Source: Halolamina rubra (GTDB lineage: Archaea; Halobacteriota; Halobacteria; Halobacteriales; Haloferacaceae). From it: DNA of 64,000 nt. Location: positions 37,447 through 101,446 of the forward strand of contig NZ_BBJN01000021.1 in assembly GCF_000739555.1 (NCBI RefSeq), read 5' to 3'. The notes under the pieces were generated by a model. It was given only the letters and a program-made list of their open reading frames with translations. It ran no database searches and was not told where the DNA came from. Made by a program: the position numbers and the translations under genes. Positions within the stretch are counted from its first letter, which is position 1. Each line of letters begins with the position of its first letter. This document shows, one piece after another, positions 44,506 through 53,437 of the stretch.

Positions 44506-44570
44506 CGCCGACTCCCGGCAACCACCGCCCGGGCCGTAGCTTCTTCCCCCGCCCCGACACAGCCTCGGGC

Positions 44571-45644
44571 ATGGACATCGGCACCGCGAGCGCGGCACCC
44601 GGCGAACTGGCACGCGGCCACCTCGAACTCACCGACCTCCCGACGGGCACCCCGGAGAAGCTCCCGGTGATCGTCGCCAACGGTGAGGAAGACGGCCCGA
44701 CGCTGTGGATCACCGGCGGCGTCCACGGCGACGAGGCGACCGGCGTCGCGGTGACGCAGGACGCGATGCGCGAGGATCTGCCCGAGCGCATCGCCGGCGC
44801 CGTCGTCGCCGTCCCGGTCGTCAACCCAGCGGGCCTGCGCCGGAACGCCCGGCGCTCCTACTACGGCGACGACGACCCCAACCGGAAGTTCCCCGACCCC
44901 GAGAGCGAGTCGTCCCGGCCCGCCGAGGTCCAGGAGCGCATCGACGAGCGGCTGTACGAGGCGATCGTCGACTCCGCGGACGCGCTGATCGACAACCACA
45001 CCGCGGGCGTGAACTCGTTCCCGTTCGTGATCCGGGACCGCGTGCTCTACGGCGAGCGCCGGACCGAGGCGGAGGCCGAGGCACTCGCAGACGAACTGGA
45101 AGCGCTGGTGGAGGCGACCGGGCTCCCGCTGCTGACGGAGTACCCCGCCGAGGAGTACGTCGAGCAGTCGCTCCAGCGATCGACCGCGGGCGCGGTCTGC
45201 AACGCCGCGGGGATCCCGGCGTTCACGACCGAGCTCGGCGGCCACAGCGTCGTCACCGAGTCGACCCGGGCGGCCGGCGTCGCCGCGGCGTACGGCGTGA
45301 TGGACGAGCTGGGGATGCTCGAGGACTGGCCCGACGCGGTCGCCGAACCTGGTAGCTTCGACGCACCGGTCGAGTTCCCCGTCCGGCGGTTCCGCGGGCC
45401 GCGAACCGACACTGCGGGGCTCGTCCGCCACCGGGTCGAAGCCGGCGACGCCGTCGAGGAGGGCGAGGTCGTCGCCGACGTGGTGAGTTCGACGGGCGAA
45501 CAGCTGGACACCGTCGAGAGCGAGCACGACGGCTACGTGATCGGGCGGAAGGAGGGGCTGGCGGCGTACGAGGGCGACGCGGTGCTCAGCATGGCCGCCC
45601 GCGACGACGGCCCGCTGGTGGCGCCGCGGGACGCCGACGAGTAG
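44571..45644 (+). CDS. Succinylglutamate desuccinylase/aspartoacylase family hydrolase
   Basis: A 357-residue metallohydrolase of the M14-like aspartoacylase family. Zinc ligands His52 and Glu55 are in TGGVHGDEATG, a third histidine in LIDNHTAGVNS, and a GTVV-type Glu in FTTELGGHS. The C-terminal beta domain (RHRVEAGDAVEEGEVVADVV) is biotinyl-like. Substrate unknown; family members hydrolyse N-acyl amino acids. A second family member is at 62682-63641. Confidence 0.85.
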   Translation: MDIGTASAAPGELARGHLELTDLPTGTPEKLPVIVANGEEDGPTLWITGGVHGDEATGVAVTQDAMREDLPERIAGAVVAVPVVNPAGLRRNARRSYYGDDDPNRKFPDPESESSRPAEVQERIDERLYEAIVDSADALIDNHTAGVNSFPFVIRDRVLYGERRTEAEAEALADELEALVEATGLPLLTEYPAEEYVEQSLQRSTAGAVCNAAGIPAFTTELGGHSVVTESTRAAGVAAAYGVMDELGMLEDWPDAVAEPGSFDAPVEFPVRRFRGPRTDTAGLVRHRVEAGDAVEEGEVVADVVSSTGEQLDTVESEHDGYVIGRKEGLAAYEGDAVLSMAARDDGPLVAPRDADE

Positions 45645-45740
45645 GCGGTCGCCGTCGCGGAGGGCCACTCAGGACCGCGCTCGCGGGGCCGGCCCACGAA
45701 ACGAAGTGCTTAACTGCCGGACGGCGCTTGTTCGAAACAC

Positions 45741-45811
45741 GGGACCGTAGGGTAGTGGTATCCTCTGCCGATGGGGTCGGTAGGACCTGAGTTCGAATCT
45801 CGGCGGTCCCA
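45741..45811 (+). tRNA. tRNA-Pro (GGG)
   Basis: A 71-base cloverleaf: acceptor GGGACCG pairs with CGGTCCC, short D-arm, anticodon stem TGCCG/CGGTA (one G-U) with loop ATGGGGT and anticodon GGG, T-arm with GTTCGAATC, discriminator A; CCA not encoded. A TATA-like GCTTAAC is at 45708-45714, 27-33 bases upstream. The last 18 bases of the gene are partly repeated at 45854-45871. Confidence 0.93.
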
Positions 45812-45828
45812 CTTTTCGCGACGCGAAC

Positions 45829-45873
45829 ATGGGTCCCAGAGAATCGGCTCCGCCGATTCTCGGTGGTCCCATT
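45829..45873. repeat. Palindrome with degenerate tRNA-Pro 3' end, possible att scar
   Basis: CGATTCTCGGTGGTCCCA at 45854-45871 matches 16 of 18 bases of the tRNA-Pro 3' end CGAATCTCGGCGGTCCCA (45794-45811), 60 bases downstream. It is also the right half of a strong hairpin (GAGAATCGG, loop CTCCG, CCGATTCTC at 45839-45861), whose left half carries an inverted partial copy. It may be a remnant attachment site or a transcription-end hairpin. No integrase is near. Confidence 0.5.
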
Positions 45874-45906
45874 ACTTCTCCGAGCCGATCCATTCCCGAG
45901 CGACAG

Positions 45907-46962
45907 TTACGCCAGCGGGAGCGTGATCCGCACGACCGAGCCGCTGGGCGTGCCGTCGGTCAGTTCGAGCGTCCCGTCCGACATCTTCACCGTCCAGTAG
46001 ATGATCCAGAGCCCCAGCCCCTGGGTGTGCTTCATCGGCGTCTCCTCGGGCCCCTCGATCGCCTCGACGTCGAACCTGGGGATGCCGTCGCCCGCGTCGA
46101 TGATCTCCACGACCGCCTGCCCCGCCCGGGTCGTGGACACGGCCGCGGTCACCTCGGCGCCCTCGGGGGTGTGCTCGATCGCGTTCGTCAGCGCTTCCCT
46201 GATCGCCCGCGGGAGGGCGGGATGTGCCCGCACGGTGGGGGCGTCGTCGAACCGGGTCGTGACCGACGCCGCCGGATGCGCCGCGCGGAGTGTCGCGACC
46301 TGTTCGTCGACGACCCCGGCGAGGTCGAACGTCTCCTCGTGATCGTTCTCCCGGATCGACACGATGTCCCGCGTCCGGTCGCTCGTCCTGAGTAGCTTCC
46401 CGAGGTGGTCCCGCACCACCTGTACGTCCGCCGCGACGGCGTCGGCGTCGTCGGCCGACTCGATCCTGTCCAGATAGCCGAACGAGACGGCGAGCTCGTT
46501 GCGCAGGTTGTGGCGGAGGACGCGCTGGTTGATCGTCAGCAGTTTGGCGAGGTCCTCGGCCTCGTCGAGCCGTTCCTCGGACTCGATCGCGTAGAGCCCG
46601 CCGCGGACGCCGACCCCGGCGCCGAGCGTCGCGGCGAACGCGACGAGGAAGAACAGCTCGACTGCGTGGCCCTCGAGCCGCCAGATCATCCAGATCGACA
46701 GCGCCAGCAGCGCGAACGACACCATCACCCCGACGGCGAGCCAGACGGTCCGCCACTGCCCCGCCGTCGAGATCCGCCGGTCGGGGAGCTGATAGCCGGT
46801 GACCAGCACGAACCCGGCGATGCTGCAGATGATGAACGCTTCGAGCGCCGTCCCGAGCCCCTCCCCCTCGGTCGCGAGGTGGGCGATCCCGAGCCCGAAA
46901 CAGACGGCCCCCAGGAAGTACACCGCGTGTTGGGGCCCGATCCGTTCGGGAGAGAACGACAC
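45907..46962 (-). CDS. Membrane sensor histidine kinase
   Basis: A 351-residue kinase with about four to five membrane helices (residues 10-120) and no separate extracellular domain. The phospho-acceptor region is INQRVLRHNLRNELAVSFG with His in RHNLRNE; N-box EALTNAIEHTPEG; G1 IIDAGDGIP; G2 HTQGLGLWIIYWTVKM; the C-terminal ATPase ends at RITLPLA. GTG start. No response regulator adjoins, as often in haloarchaea, so it is an orphan kinase. Signal unknown. Confidence 0.87.
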   Translation of the reverse strand: MSFSPERIGPQHAVYFLGAVCFGLGIAHLATEGEGLGTALEAFIICSIAGFVLVTGYQLPDRRISTAGQWRTVWLAVGVMVSFALLALSIWMIWRLEGHAVELFFLVAFAATLGAGVGVRGGLYAIESEERLDEAEDLAKLLTINQRVLRHNLRNELAVSFGYLDRIESADDADAVAADVQVVRDHLGKLLRTSDRTRDIVSIRENDHEETFDLAGVVDEQVATLRAAHPAASVTTRFDDAPTVRAHPALPRAIREALTNAIEHTPEGAEVTAAVSTTRAGQAVVEIIDAGDGIPRFDVEAIEGPEETPMKHTQGLGLWIIYWTVKMSDGTLELTDGTPSGSVVRITLPLA

Positions 46963-47072
46963 GGTGGCTCAGTTTGCGAACCATACACATAGTGTTTTCA
47001 TTTCCCCGGTCACGAAGGCGAGCCTCCGAAAACGTGGGATCTCCAACAACTACGGCACGGGAGCGTCCGCCG

Positions 47073-47579
47073 CTACTCGGTCTCGCCGGCGTCGAACCCC
47101 GCCGAGTGGGGCGACGCCGACTGCAGCGTCTCCACGTTCGAGGGCGCGCGGCTCCGGACGATCAGCACGTCGTAGGCGTCGGTGGCGGCGACGCCGCCGC
47201 CGATGCTGCTGATCGACACGGTCAGGTGGCCGGCGTTCTCGCTGCCGATCACCACCGTCGAGGCGTCCTCCTCGCGGGCGATCCGGCGCACGTGCTTGGT
47301 GATCGTGCCCGCCGAGGCGTACTGGCCGACCGTCTCGTACCGGAACCGGGCGTCGGGCGCGAGCGCGCCCACCTGCTCCTCGAGCCGGCCGAGGACCGTC
47401 GGGAGGTCGAAGGGCTCGTCGTCGTCGAGCCAGCCGGCCTCGCGGGCGTACTCGACGTTCCCGGCTGGGACGACCGTGACGGCGACGACGCCCTCGTCGA
47501 ACGCGGCGTCGAACGCCGTGGCTCGCACGAGCGCGCTCTCCGCGAGGTCGGAGCCGTCGAACGGCACGACGAGGGTCAT
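47073..47579 (-). CDS. Universal stress protein, UspA family
   Basis: A 168-residue protein with the UspA fold: LVVPFDGSDLAESALVRATAFDAAF, VAVTVVP, then the ATP-site loop seen in part as VVIGSENAGHLTVSISSIGGGVAATDAYDVLIVRS. The usual G-x2-G-x9-G(S/T) pattern is altered (GSENAGH...SSIGG), so ATP binding is unsure. Function of haloarchaeal Usp proteins is mostly unknown. About 110 bases lie between it and the start of the kinase gene. Confidence 0.78.
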   Translation of the reverse strand: MTLVVPFDGSDLAESALVRATAFDAAFDEGVVAVTVVPAGNVEYAREAGWLDDDEPFDLPTVLGRLEEQVGALAPDARFRYETVGQYASAGTITKHVRRIAREEDASTVVIGSENAGHLTVSISSIGGGVAATDAYDVLIVRSRAPSNVETLQSASPHSAGFDAGETE

Positions 47580-47638
47580 ACTGGACGTAGGGCCGGTTCG
47601 GGCAAGAGTCTGTTCGATGCGTCACGTCGCCGCCCGCC

Positions 47639-48013
47639 TCACTCCTCCAGTCGGACGACGTCGCCGGGTTCGACGCCGTCGGCGGCGCCGGCGGGGAGCT
47701 CGACGACCGTGTCGGCGAGCCCGTGGGCCAGCCCGCGGAACGGCTGCAGGCGCTCGACGGTGACCACCTCGTCGTCGACGATCCAGAGCACGTCGATCGG
47801 CTCGAACACGAACAGCGTGTGGATCGTCCGCGTCGCCGGCTCGTCGAACGGGAACACCAGCGCGTACCCCTCGGGGATCGACCGGCGGAACATCAGCCCG
47901 CGGGCCTGCGACAGGGGGCCGTCGGCCCGCTCCACGTCGTCGGCGAGCGTCTCGGTCGCGACGCCGCTTGCGAGCGTTCGCGCCTCCCCGTCGCGCTGGT
48001 GGACGAGTCGCAC
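47639..48013 (-). CDS. DUF192 family protein
   Basis: A 124-residue protein of the DUF192 family (VERADGPLSQARGLMFRRSIPEGYALVF, TIHTLFVFEPIDVLWI, PAGAADGVEPGDVVRL), which in bacteria is often exported; here no signal peptide is visible. Function unknown. The GTG of VRLVHQRDGE is the likely start. It is divergent from the zinc protein at 48086. Confidence 0.78.
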   Translation of the reverse strand: MRLVHQRDGEARTLASGVATETLADDVERADGPLSQARGLMFRRSIPEGYALVFPFDEPATRTIHTLFVFEPIDVLWIVDDEVVTVERLQPFRGLAHGLADTVVELPAGAADGVEPGDVVRLEE

Positions 48014-48085
48014 GCCGTCCGGTCCCCCCGCCGCCCTACTAAGCGTTCCCCCCGAGTTCAAGAGCGCGGGCGCCCCAGGGCCGGT

Positions 48086-48661
48086 ATGGAGGAGACGCCG
48101 GAGGGGACGCCGGTCGGCGTCGACGACCCCTACGCGGTCGCCGGGCGCTGTGACCACCTCACCGACGACGGCCGGTGTCGCTACGCGCTCGAACACGCCG
48201 GCGACGACCCGGAGTTCGCGGCCGAGCGCCGCGCCGACGACTACGCCTGCGTCGTCGCCGACACCGAGGCGGCGGCCGTCGCGGACGCGGAGCCGGACTG
48301 GTCGCGCTGCCCCCACTACCGCTCGACTACCGACGCGAAGGCGTGCGCCCGCTGTGGGCTCGAGGAGGTCCGCGTCGCCCACGACTCGGACGCCCGGCCG
48401 CTGGTCGAGGAGCACCACCTCTCCTACGGCAGCGCCGGCGGGCGAGGGGCGGGGGGCGACGGGGCGGACGCCGACGAGCCCGCCCACGAGATCACGGTCG
48501 GCCTCTGTCGCTGGTGTCACACGAAGGTCCACCGCTCGTTCGCCCGCGTCGACGACGACGCGAGCCCCGACCCCGAGGCGCTCGCCGTCCGGGAGACACG
48601 CCGCGGCGAGGAGCAGTCCGAGATGGGGTTCCGGTCCGCCAGCGAGCGCCGCGAGGAGTGA
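48086..48661 (+). CDS. Zinc-binding haloarchaeal protein with HNH-like motif (DUF7097-like)
   Basis: A 191-residue acidic protein with eight cysteines in pairs: RCDHLTDDGRCRY, YACVV, RCPHY, KACARCGLEE, then LVEEHHLSY and LCRWCHTKVHRSF. The last two recall the His-His and C-x2-C-H of an HNH or zinc finger nuclease fold, but a catalytic role is only inference. I link it to DUF7097. It begins with TPEGTPVGVDDPYAVAGRCDHL. Confidence 0.62.
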   Translation: MEETPEGTPVGVDDPYAVAGRCDHLTDDGRCRYALEHAGDDPEFAAERRADDYACVVADTEAAAVADAEPDWSRCPHYRSTTDAKACARCGLEEVRVAHDSDARPLVEEHHLSYGSAGGRGAGGDGADADEPAHEITVGLCRWCHTKVHRSFARVDDDASPDPEALAVRETRRGEEQSEMGFRSASERREE

Positions 48662-48742
48662 GCGCCGCCGAACCGATGCACGGACGTGCGCATCTCTCCC
48701 CGGTTCCGAGGCGCTTTTGAGCCTCGTCGGCCAACCCAGCGT

Positions 48743-49297
48743 ATGACCCGAATCGTCGTCATCGACAACCACGGGCAGTTCACGCATCTGGAGGGCCGCG
48801 CGCTCCGGGACATCGGCGTCGACACCGAGATCCTGGAGAACGACACCGACCCCGCCGAGATCGACGCCGACGGGATCGTGCTCTCGGGGGGCCCCTCGAT
48901 GGACCGCGTCGGGCGCAGTGCGGAGTACCTCGAACTGGACGTGCCCGTGCTGGGCATCTGTCTGGGGATGCAGTTCATGGCCGAGGAGCTGGGTGGCAGC
49001 ACCCACAGCGGCGAGTACGGCGGCTACGCCGACGTGACCGTCGAGATCCTCGACGACGAGGACCCGCTGCTCGGCGCGCTCGCTCCCGAGACGCGCGTCT
49101 GGGCCAGCCACGCCGACGAGGTCGACACGGTGCCCGAGGGGTTCGTCCGGACCGCCCGGAGCGACGTGTGCGAGGTGGAGGCGATGAGCGACCCGGACCG
49201 CGGGTTCTACGGCGTCCAGTGGCACCCGGAGGTCGCCCACACCGCCGAGGGCGACGCCGTGTTCGAGGCGTTCCGCGACATCTGCGACGCCTGGTAG
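48743..49297 (+). CDS. guaAA: GMP synthase glutaminase subunit
   Basis: A 184-residue class I glutamine amidotransferase, the small subunit of two-part archaeal GMP synthase that supplies ammonia to XMP. The triad is Cys73 in GICLGMQ, His161 and Glu163 in VQWHPEV. Length and the missing ATP-pyrophosphatase domain fit the split archaeal form; the large subunit (guaAB) is not in the window. A TTTT box is 25-28 bases before the start. Confidence 0.94.
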   Translation: MTRIVVIDNHGQFTHLEGRALRDIGVDTEILENDTDPAEIDADGIVLSGGPSMDRVGRSAEYLELDVPVLGICLGMQFMAEELGGSTHSGEYGGYADVTVEILDDEDPLLGALAPETRVWASHADEVDTVPEGFVRTARSDVCEVEAMSDPDRGFYGVQWHPEVAHTAEGDAVFEAFRDICDAW

Positions 49298-49361
49298 GGC
49301 GGCGGCGTCCCCGAGAACGGAAGTCGCGGGTTTTTGGCCGTCCGGGTCTCACCCAGTCACG

Positions 49362-51266
49362 ATGACGGCGTCCCAGAGCAACCTCGCGGGGCTCTCGCGG
49401 TTCATCTTCCGGGCCCCGAACTGGTACACCAGCCTCGCGTTCGCGCTGCTGGTCGCCGCCGTCGCGGGGATCGGCGCGTTCGACAGCGGCGACGCGGACG
49501 CGGTGTTCCGCGGCATCTTCTTCCTCGGCCAGGACGCGTGGGAGGGGATCTTCTTCATCGGCATCCCGACCGTCGTCGCCGGGTTCGCGACGCCGTGGGT
49601 CGACCGCTACACGGGCGGGCGGCTCACCTACAACCGCGCGTCGCTGCTCGCGCTGATCTGTGAGGTGGTGATCGTCGCCGTCGTGAGCGTCGCCGCGCTG
49701 CTGGCGTACCTGGTGTCGTGGCTCGACCAGACGTTCGTGTTCGACGCGCTGGTGTTCGCGCTCGCGTCGGTGTTCGCGCTCCGCCTGCTGGTGGTGATGG
49801 CGGTCTCCCGCACCTCGCTCCCGGTGGCGGTGCTCCCCGCGAGCATCCAGAGCGCCGTCGCCGCCGCGCTGCTGTTCGTCTACAGCGGGGCGATCCGCTA
49901 CCTCGCCGACGGCGGCTCGGCGGCCCAGGCGTTCCTCACCCCGTTCCTCGACGAGTCCGCCGAGGCGCCGGGGGTGCTGAGCACGCTCTCGCCCCAGCAG
50001 TTCGGCCTGCTGGGCGTGCTCTGTGTGATCTACGCCGCCGCCGTCTGGGTGTTCCTCGTCGCGGTCGACCGGCCGTGGCGCCGCTCGATGGGCGTCTCCA
50101 TGCTCGACTTCCTCCGGGGGTTCATCGGCCACGTCGCCGAGGGCACCCGGGAGCTGGAGGACTTCTTCGAGGAGCTGGGCGAGGAGGCGATCGTCCCGGT
50201 CACGGTGCTCGCGTTCCGGGCCGACGACGGCGCCGAGAAGGCGCGGTTCGTGCTCCCGATGATCCACCCCGGCCCCATGGGCGAGATCGGCGGCGGCAAC
50301 CTCCCCGAGCGCGTCGCCGAGACCGCCGAGGGGCTGGCGTTCCCGCCCCACGCCACCGCCGGCCACGACTTCAACCTCGTCACCGAGCGGGAGGTCGAGC
50401 GGCTGATCGACGCGGCCGACCGCGCCCACGAGCGCATCGAGTACGGCGACGGCGCCACCGAGAGCGTCCGCATCGACGCCGGCGACGCCAAGCTGCTGGG
50501 CCAGGCGTTCGGCGGCGACGGCCTGCTGGTGAACACGTTCTCGCCGGAGTTCGCCGACGACGTGGAGTACGGCGTCGGCCTCACGGCGCGGGAGGGCGCC
50601 CGGACCAACGGGCTCGACGACGTGCTGCTCGTCGACGCACACAACTGCAACAACGGGCTCGACGGGCCGGACCTGGGCCACGTCACTCCCGGGAGCCCGC
50701 GCTCGTTCGACATGATCAACGCGGCCGAGGCGGCGGGCGATCGACTCGGCGACGCCCAAGAGGGCGAGCTGTCGCTCGGGACGGCGTGGGACGAGACCGA
50801 GTGGGTGCCCCAGGAGGGGATCGGCCCGCTGGGGATCCGCGTCGCCGTCGTCGAGGTCGACGGCCAGGAGACCGCCTACGTGCTCGCGGACGGCAACAAC
50901 ATGGAGCCGTGGCTGCGGGACCGAACCGTCGACCAGCTCCTCGAGAGCGTCGACGCCGCGGAGGTGATGACCACCGACACCCACATCGTCAACACGGTCG
51001 AGGCGGACAACCAGATCGGCGCCGAGATCGACCACGGCGCGTTCATCGGCGCGGTGTCCGACCTCGTCGACCGGGCCCGCGCGGACCTCGAACCGGTCGA
51101 GGCGGGGATGGCGACCGAGCGCGCGGAGGTGACGGTGTTCGGCAACGACCGCACCGAGACGCTCGCCTCCCACGCGAACGCGGTTGTCTCCCTCGGCGGC
51201 GCGTACGCGCTCGCGGTCAGCCTCGCGGTGATCGCGATCAGCGTGCTGCTGTTCTTCGTCACGTAG
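49362..51266 (+). CDS. DUF2070 family membrane protein
   Basis: A 634-residue archaeal membrane protein. The first 240 residues form about seven helices; the rest is soluble, with HPGPMGEIGGGNLPERV, LVDAHNCNNGLDGPDLG, EVMTTDTHIVNTV and one last helix (SLAVIAISVLLFFVT) at the end. These match DUF2070, found in many archaea and of unknown role; the conserved His/Asp suggest a metal site. A TTTTT box lies 27-31 bases before the ATG. Confidence 0.88.
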   Translation: MTASQSNLAGLSRFIFRAPNWYTSLAFALLVAAVAGIGAFDSGDADAVFRGIFFLGQDAWEGIFFIGIPTVVAGFATPWVDRYTGGRLTYNRASLLALICEVVIVAVVSVAALLAYLVSWLDQTFVFDALVFALASVFALRLLVVMAVSRTSLPVAVLPASIQSAVAAALLFVYSGAIRYLADGGSAAQAFLTPFLDESAEAPGVLSTLSPQQFGLLGVLCVIYAAAVWVFLVAVDRPWRRSMGVSMLDFLRGFIGHVAEGTRELEDFFEELGEEAIVPVTVLAFRADDGAEKARFVLPMIHPGPMGEIGGGNLPERVAETAEGLAFPPHATAGHDFNLVTEREVERLIDAADRAHERIEYGDGATESVRIDAGDAKLLGQAFGGDGLLVNTFSPEFADDVEYGVGLTAREGARTNGLDDVLLVDAHNCNNGLDGPDLGHVTPGSPRSFDMINAAEAAGDRLGDAQEGELSLGTAWDETEWVPQEGIGPLGIRVAVVEVDGQETAYVLADGNNMEPWLRDRTVDQLLESVDAAEVMTTDTHIVNTVEADNQIGAEIDHGAFIGAVSDLVDRARADLEPVEAGMATERAEVTVFGNDRTETLASHANAVVSLGGAYALAVSLAVIAISVLLFFVT

Positions 51267-51324
51267 CGAGCCGAGAAAGAGAGCGGACGCTAGCGGGCGT
51301 TGCGAGCGGCGGCGAGTGCCGCGC

Positions 51325-51573
51325 TCAGTCGAAAAGCTCCTCGACGGCGTCGTGGGCCGCGCGGGCCGCCTCGTCGGCGACTTCCTCCGCGTCGGCGTCG
51401 GCGTCGTCGGGGGGGTTGACGTACACGTCGACTTCGAGTACGCCGTCCTCGAACGTCACAGTCACGTCGAGATCCGTCAGCTCGGACTGCTTGTAGCGGT
51501 CCAGCACGAGCCCCTCGGCGGCCGCGCTGGCGGTTTCGACGACCTCCTCGTCGGTCGGTTCCGCGTCGCTCAT
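51325..51573 (-). CDS. DUF3194 family protein
   Basis: An 82-residue acidic protein with a beta segment (LTDLDVTVTFEDGVLEVDVYVNPP) flanked by helices, matching archaeal DUF3194. It directly follows the prefoldin beta gene, stop and start adjoining, as in other archaea, so the two are co-transcribed; no role in protein folding has been shown as far as I know. Confidence 0.82.
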   Translation of the reverse strand: MSDAEPTDEEVVETASAAAEGLVLDRYKQSELTDLDVTVTFEDGVLEVDVYVNPPDDADADAEEVADEAARAAHDAVEELFD

Positions 51574-51966
51574 CTACGCGCCGGCGCCGGGGCCGCCGGG
51601 GCCCATCGGACCGCCGCCCTCGCCGCCCTGCAGGAGCTGCTGCAGCTCCTGCTGGAGCTCCTCGAACTGCTCCTGGGTCTTCTGCTCGCGCTTCTCGAGC
51701 TGGTCGACGCGCACTTCGAGGCTGTCGACTTTCTCCTCGAGGTCCGCCTTCGCGCTGTCGTAGTCCGTGTTGACGAGGAGCTCGCCGATCTCTCGGTACA
51801 TCGTGGTGTCCTCGTCGATGTCGTCCAGCGCCTCGAGGGCGGTCTGGGCCTCGTTGAGCGAGGTCTCGGCCTGCGTCTTCTGGGCCGCGAGCTGCTCGGT
51901 TGTCTCCTGAAGGTCCTGTAGCTCCTCGATCTTCTCTTGTGCCTCGGGCGGCAGACTACCCTGCAT
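51574..51966 (-). CDS. pfdB: Prefoldin subunit beta
   Basis: A 130-residue coiled-coil chaperone subunit. Four beta with two alpha subunits make the jellyfish-like hexamer that passes unfolded proteins to the thermosome. Heptads run over residues 5-50 and 70-110, with the beta hairpin region between them ([21 protein letters not shown]). The C-terminus is a Gly-rich tail. Length is typical. Confidence 0.93.
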   Translation of the reverse strand: MQGSLPPEAQEKIEELQDLQETTEQLAAQKTQAETSLNEAQTALEALDDIDEDTTMYREIGELLVNTDYDSAKADLEEKVDSLEVRVDQLEKREQKTQEQFEELQQELQQLLQGGEGGGPMGPGGPGAGA

Positions 51967-52072
51967 ACTCCGAAGGAGGTTCTTCGGCCTGAAAAAGGCC
52001 CGTATTTAGCCCTGGCGCGAGTTTCGGGGCTCGCAAGCGCCGCCTCGCTGGGTTTCCACGCCGTAGGTCCTT

Positions 52073-52232
52073 TCGGTCCCGCCCGGACCCACGTCCACCC
52101 CGGCTCGCCGTTGCCGGGGTGACCCACTGTCCCGCCCGCCTCCTCGTTGCCGGGCGGACCCACTGTCCCGCCCGCCTCCTCGTTGCCGGGCGGACCCACG
52201 TCCACCCCGCCCCTCTCGTTGCCGGGGAGACC
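52073..52232. repeat. 36-bp minisatellite, about four and a half units
   Basis: Units start at 52109, 52145, 52181 and 52217 at a perfect 36-base period, with a partial unit from 52073. The core is CGTTGCCGGGCGGACCCACT followed by GTCCCGCCCGCCTCCT; units two and three are nearly identical. There are no spacers, so it is not CRISPR. It fills most of the 303 bases between pfdB (start 51966) and carS (start 52270), which hold no gene. 36 is a multiple of three, so it can encode a 12-residue repeat in a minus frame, but nothing else supports a gene. Confidence 0.85.
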
Positions 52233-52269
52233 CACGGAACTTACGGCCTCCCCCGCCGTCGACCCGGCC

Positions 52270-52809
52270 ATGCTCGAACTCATCGCCGGCGCGCTCTGGG
52301 CGATGCTCCCGGCGTACATCCCGAACAACGCGGCCGTCCTCGCCGGCGGCGGCCGCCCCATCGACGGCGGCCGAACGATGGGCGACGCCCGCCTGCTCGG
52401 CGACGGGAAGACCTGGCGCGGCACCGCGGTCGGCACCGCCGTCGGCGTCGCGCTCGCGCTCGCGCTCGACGCCGCCGCGCCCGCCGTCGGCGACGCGCTG
52501 GGGATCAGCCTCCCCGGCTTCCCGATCAACGCGGCGCTGGGGCTCGCGCTCGGGGCGATGCTGGGCGACATCGGCGCCTCCTTCGTCAAGCGCCGCTCCG
52601 GCCGCGAGCGCGGCGCCGCCTTCCCCGGGCTCGACCAGCTCGACTTCGTCGTCGGCGCGCTGCTGCTCGCGCTGCTGTTCGCGCCCGACTGGACGCTCCA
52701 GGTGTTCACGCCCGCCCGCGTCGCCGTCGTCGTCGTCGTCACGCCGCTGCTGCATCTCGCGACCAACGGGATCGCGTACTGGCTGGGCGTGAAGGACGAG
52801 CCGTGGTGA
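52270..52809 (+). CDS. carS: CDP-archaeol synthase (CarS)
   Basis: A 179-residue membrane enzyme that joins CTP to digeranylgeranylglyceryl phosphate, giving CDP-archaeol for archaeal polar lipids. About five helices; [28 protein letters not shown] and [15 protein letters not shown](S)GRERG match the family active-site segments. The ATG of [10 protein letters not shown] starts close after the minisatellite. pyrE follows 46 bases on. Confidence 0.92.
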   Translation: MLELIAGALWAMLPAYIPNNAAVLAGGGRPIDGGRTMGDARLLGDGKTWRGTAVGTAVGVALALALDAAAPAVGDALGISLPGFPINAALGLALGAMLGDIGASFVKRRSGRERGAAFPGLDQLDFVVGALLLALLFAPDWTLQVFTPARVAVVVVVTPLLHLATNGIAYWLGVKDEPW

Positions 52810-52855
52810 GCGCCGCACCGACCGGTTTTTGCCGACCCGACGCCCACCCTCGCCC

Positions 52856-53374
52856 ATGACCGACGACCTGATCGAGGCGCTCCGGGACGCCGACGCGGTC
52901 CAGTACGGCGAGTTCGAACTCTCCCACGGCGGCACCAGCGACTACTACGTCGACAAGTACCTGTTCGAGACCGACCCGCGCTGTCTCCGGCTGATCGCCG
53001 AGGCGTTCGCGGAGAAGCTCGACGGCGAGAAGCTCGGCGGCGTCGCCCTCGGCGGCGTCCCCCTCGCCGCGGCGACGAGCATCACCGCCGACGTACCGTA
53101 CGTCATCGCGCGCAAGCAGGCGAAGGAGTACGGCACCGGCAACCGGATCGAGGGCCGCCTCGACGAGGGCGAGGAGGTCGTCGTCGTCGAGGACATCGCG
53201 ACCACCGGCCAGTCCGCCGTCGACGCCGTCGAGGCGCTGCGGGAGGCGGGCGCCGAGGTGAACCGCGCGCTGCTGGTCGTCGACCGCGAGGAGGGCGGCC
53301 GCGAGAACCTCGCCGACCACGGCGTCGAGATGGAGGCGCTCGTGACCGCCTCCGAACTGCTCGCCGAGCGGTAA
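52856..53374 (+). CDS. pyrE: Orotate phosphoribosyltransferase
   Basis: A 172-residue enzyme making OMP from orotate and PRPP in pyrimidine synthesis. KYLFETDP, the PRPP loop [22 protein letters not shown], and [16 protein letters not shown] for the flexible loop are seen. TTTTT lies 26-30 bases before the ATG. It is upstream of gfcR, a regulator that has the same PRTase fold. Confidence 0.93.
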   Translation: MTDDLIEALRDADAVQYGEFELSHGGTSDYYVDKYLFETDPRCLRLIAEAFAEKLDGEKLGGVALGGVPLAAATSITADVPYVIARKQAKEYGTGNRIEGRLDEGEEVVVVEDIATTGQSAVDAVEALREAGAEVNRALLVVDREEGGRENLADHGVEMEALVTASELLAER

Positions 53375-53437
53375 TCTGCGGATCCCGGACCGAATCCCCT
53401 TCGACGTGTTCATGGTTGTGCAACCGTGAGGGTGTCC

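Noticed and set aside
45741..45907. Integrated element at tRNA-Pro
   Set aside because: The two 3'-end copies are 60 bases apart with no gene between; no integrase in the window.
48975..51173. Open minus-strand frame of 732 codons across DUF2070
   Set aside because: Antisense shadow with long runs of Arg and His, no motif, covers the DUF2070 gene.
52073..52232. Possible CRISPR array, 36-base repeat
   Set aside because: Units follow each other without spacers and no cas gene is near. It is a tandem minisatellite.
51570..52847. Repeat-protein gene through the 36-base minisatellite
   Set aside because: The minus frame gives a 12-residue repeat, but it overlaps prefoldin and carS in other frames and lacks a start and a conserved domain.
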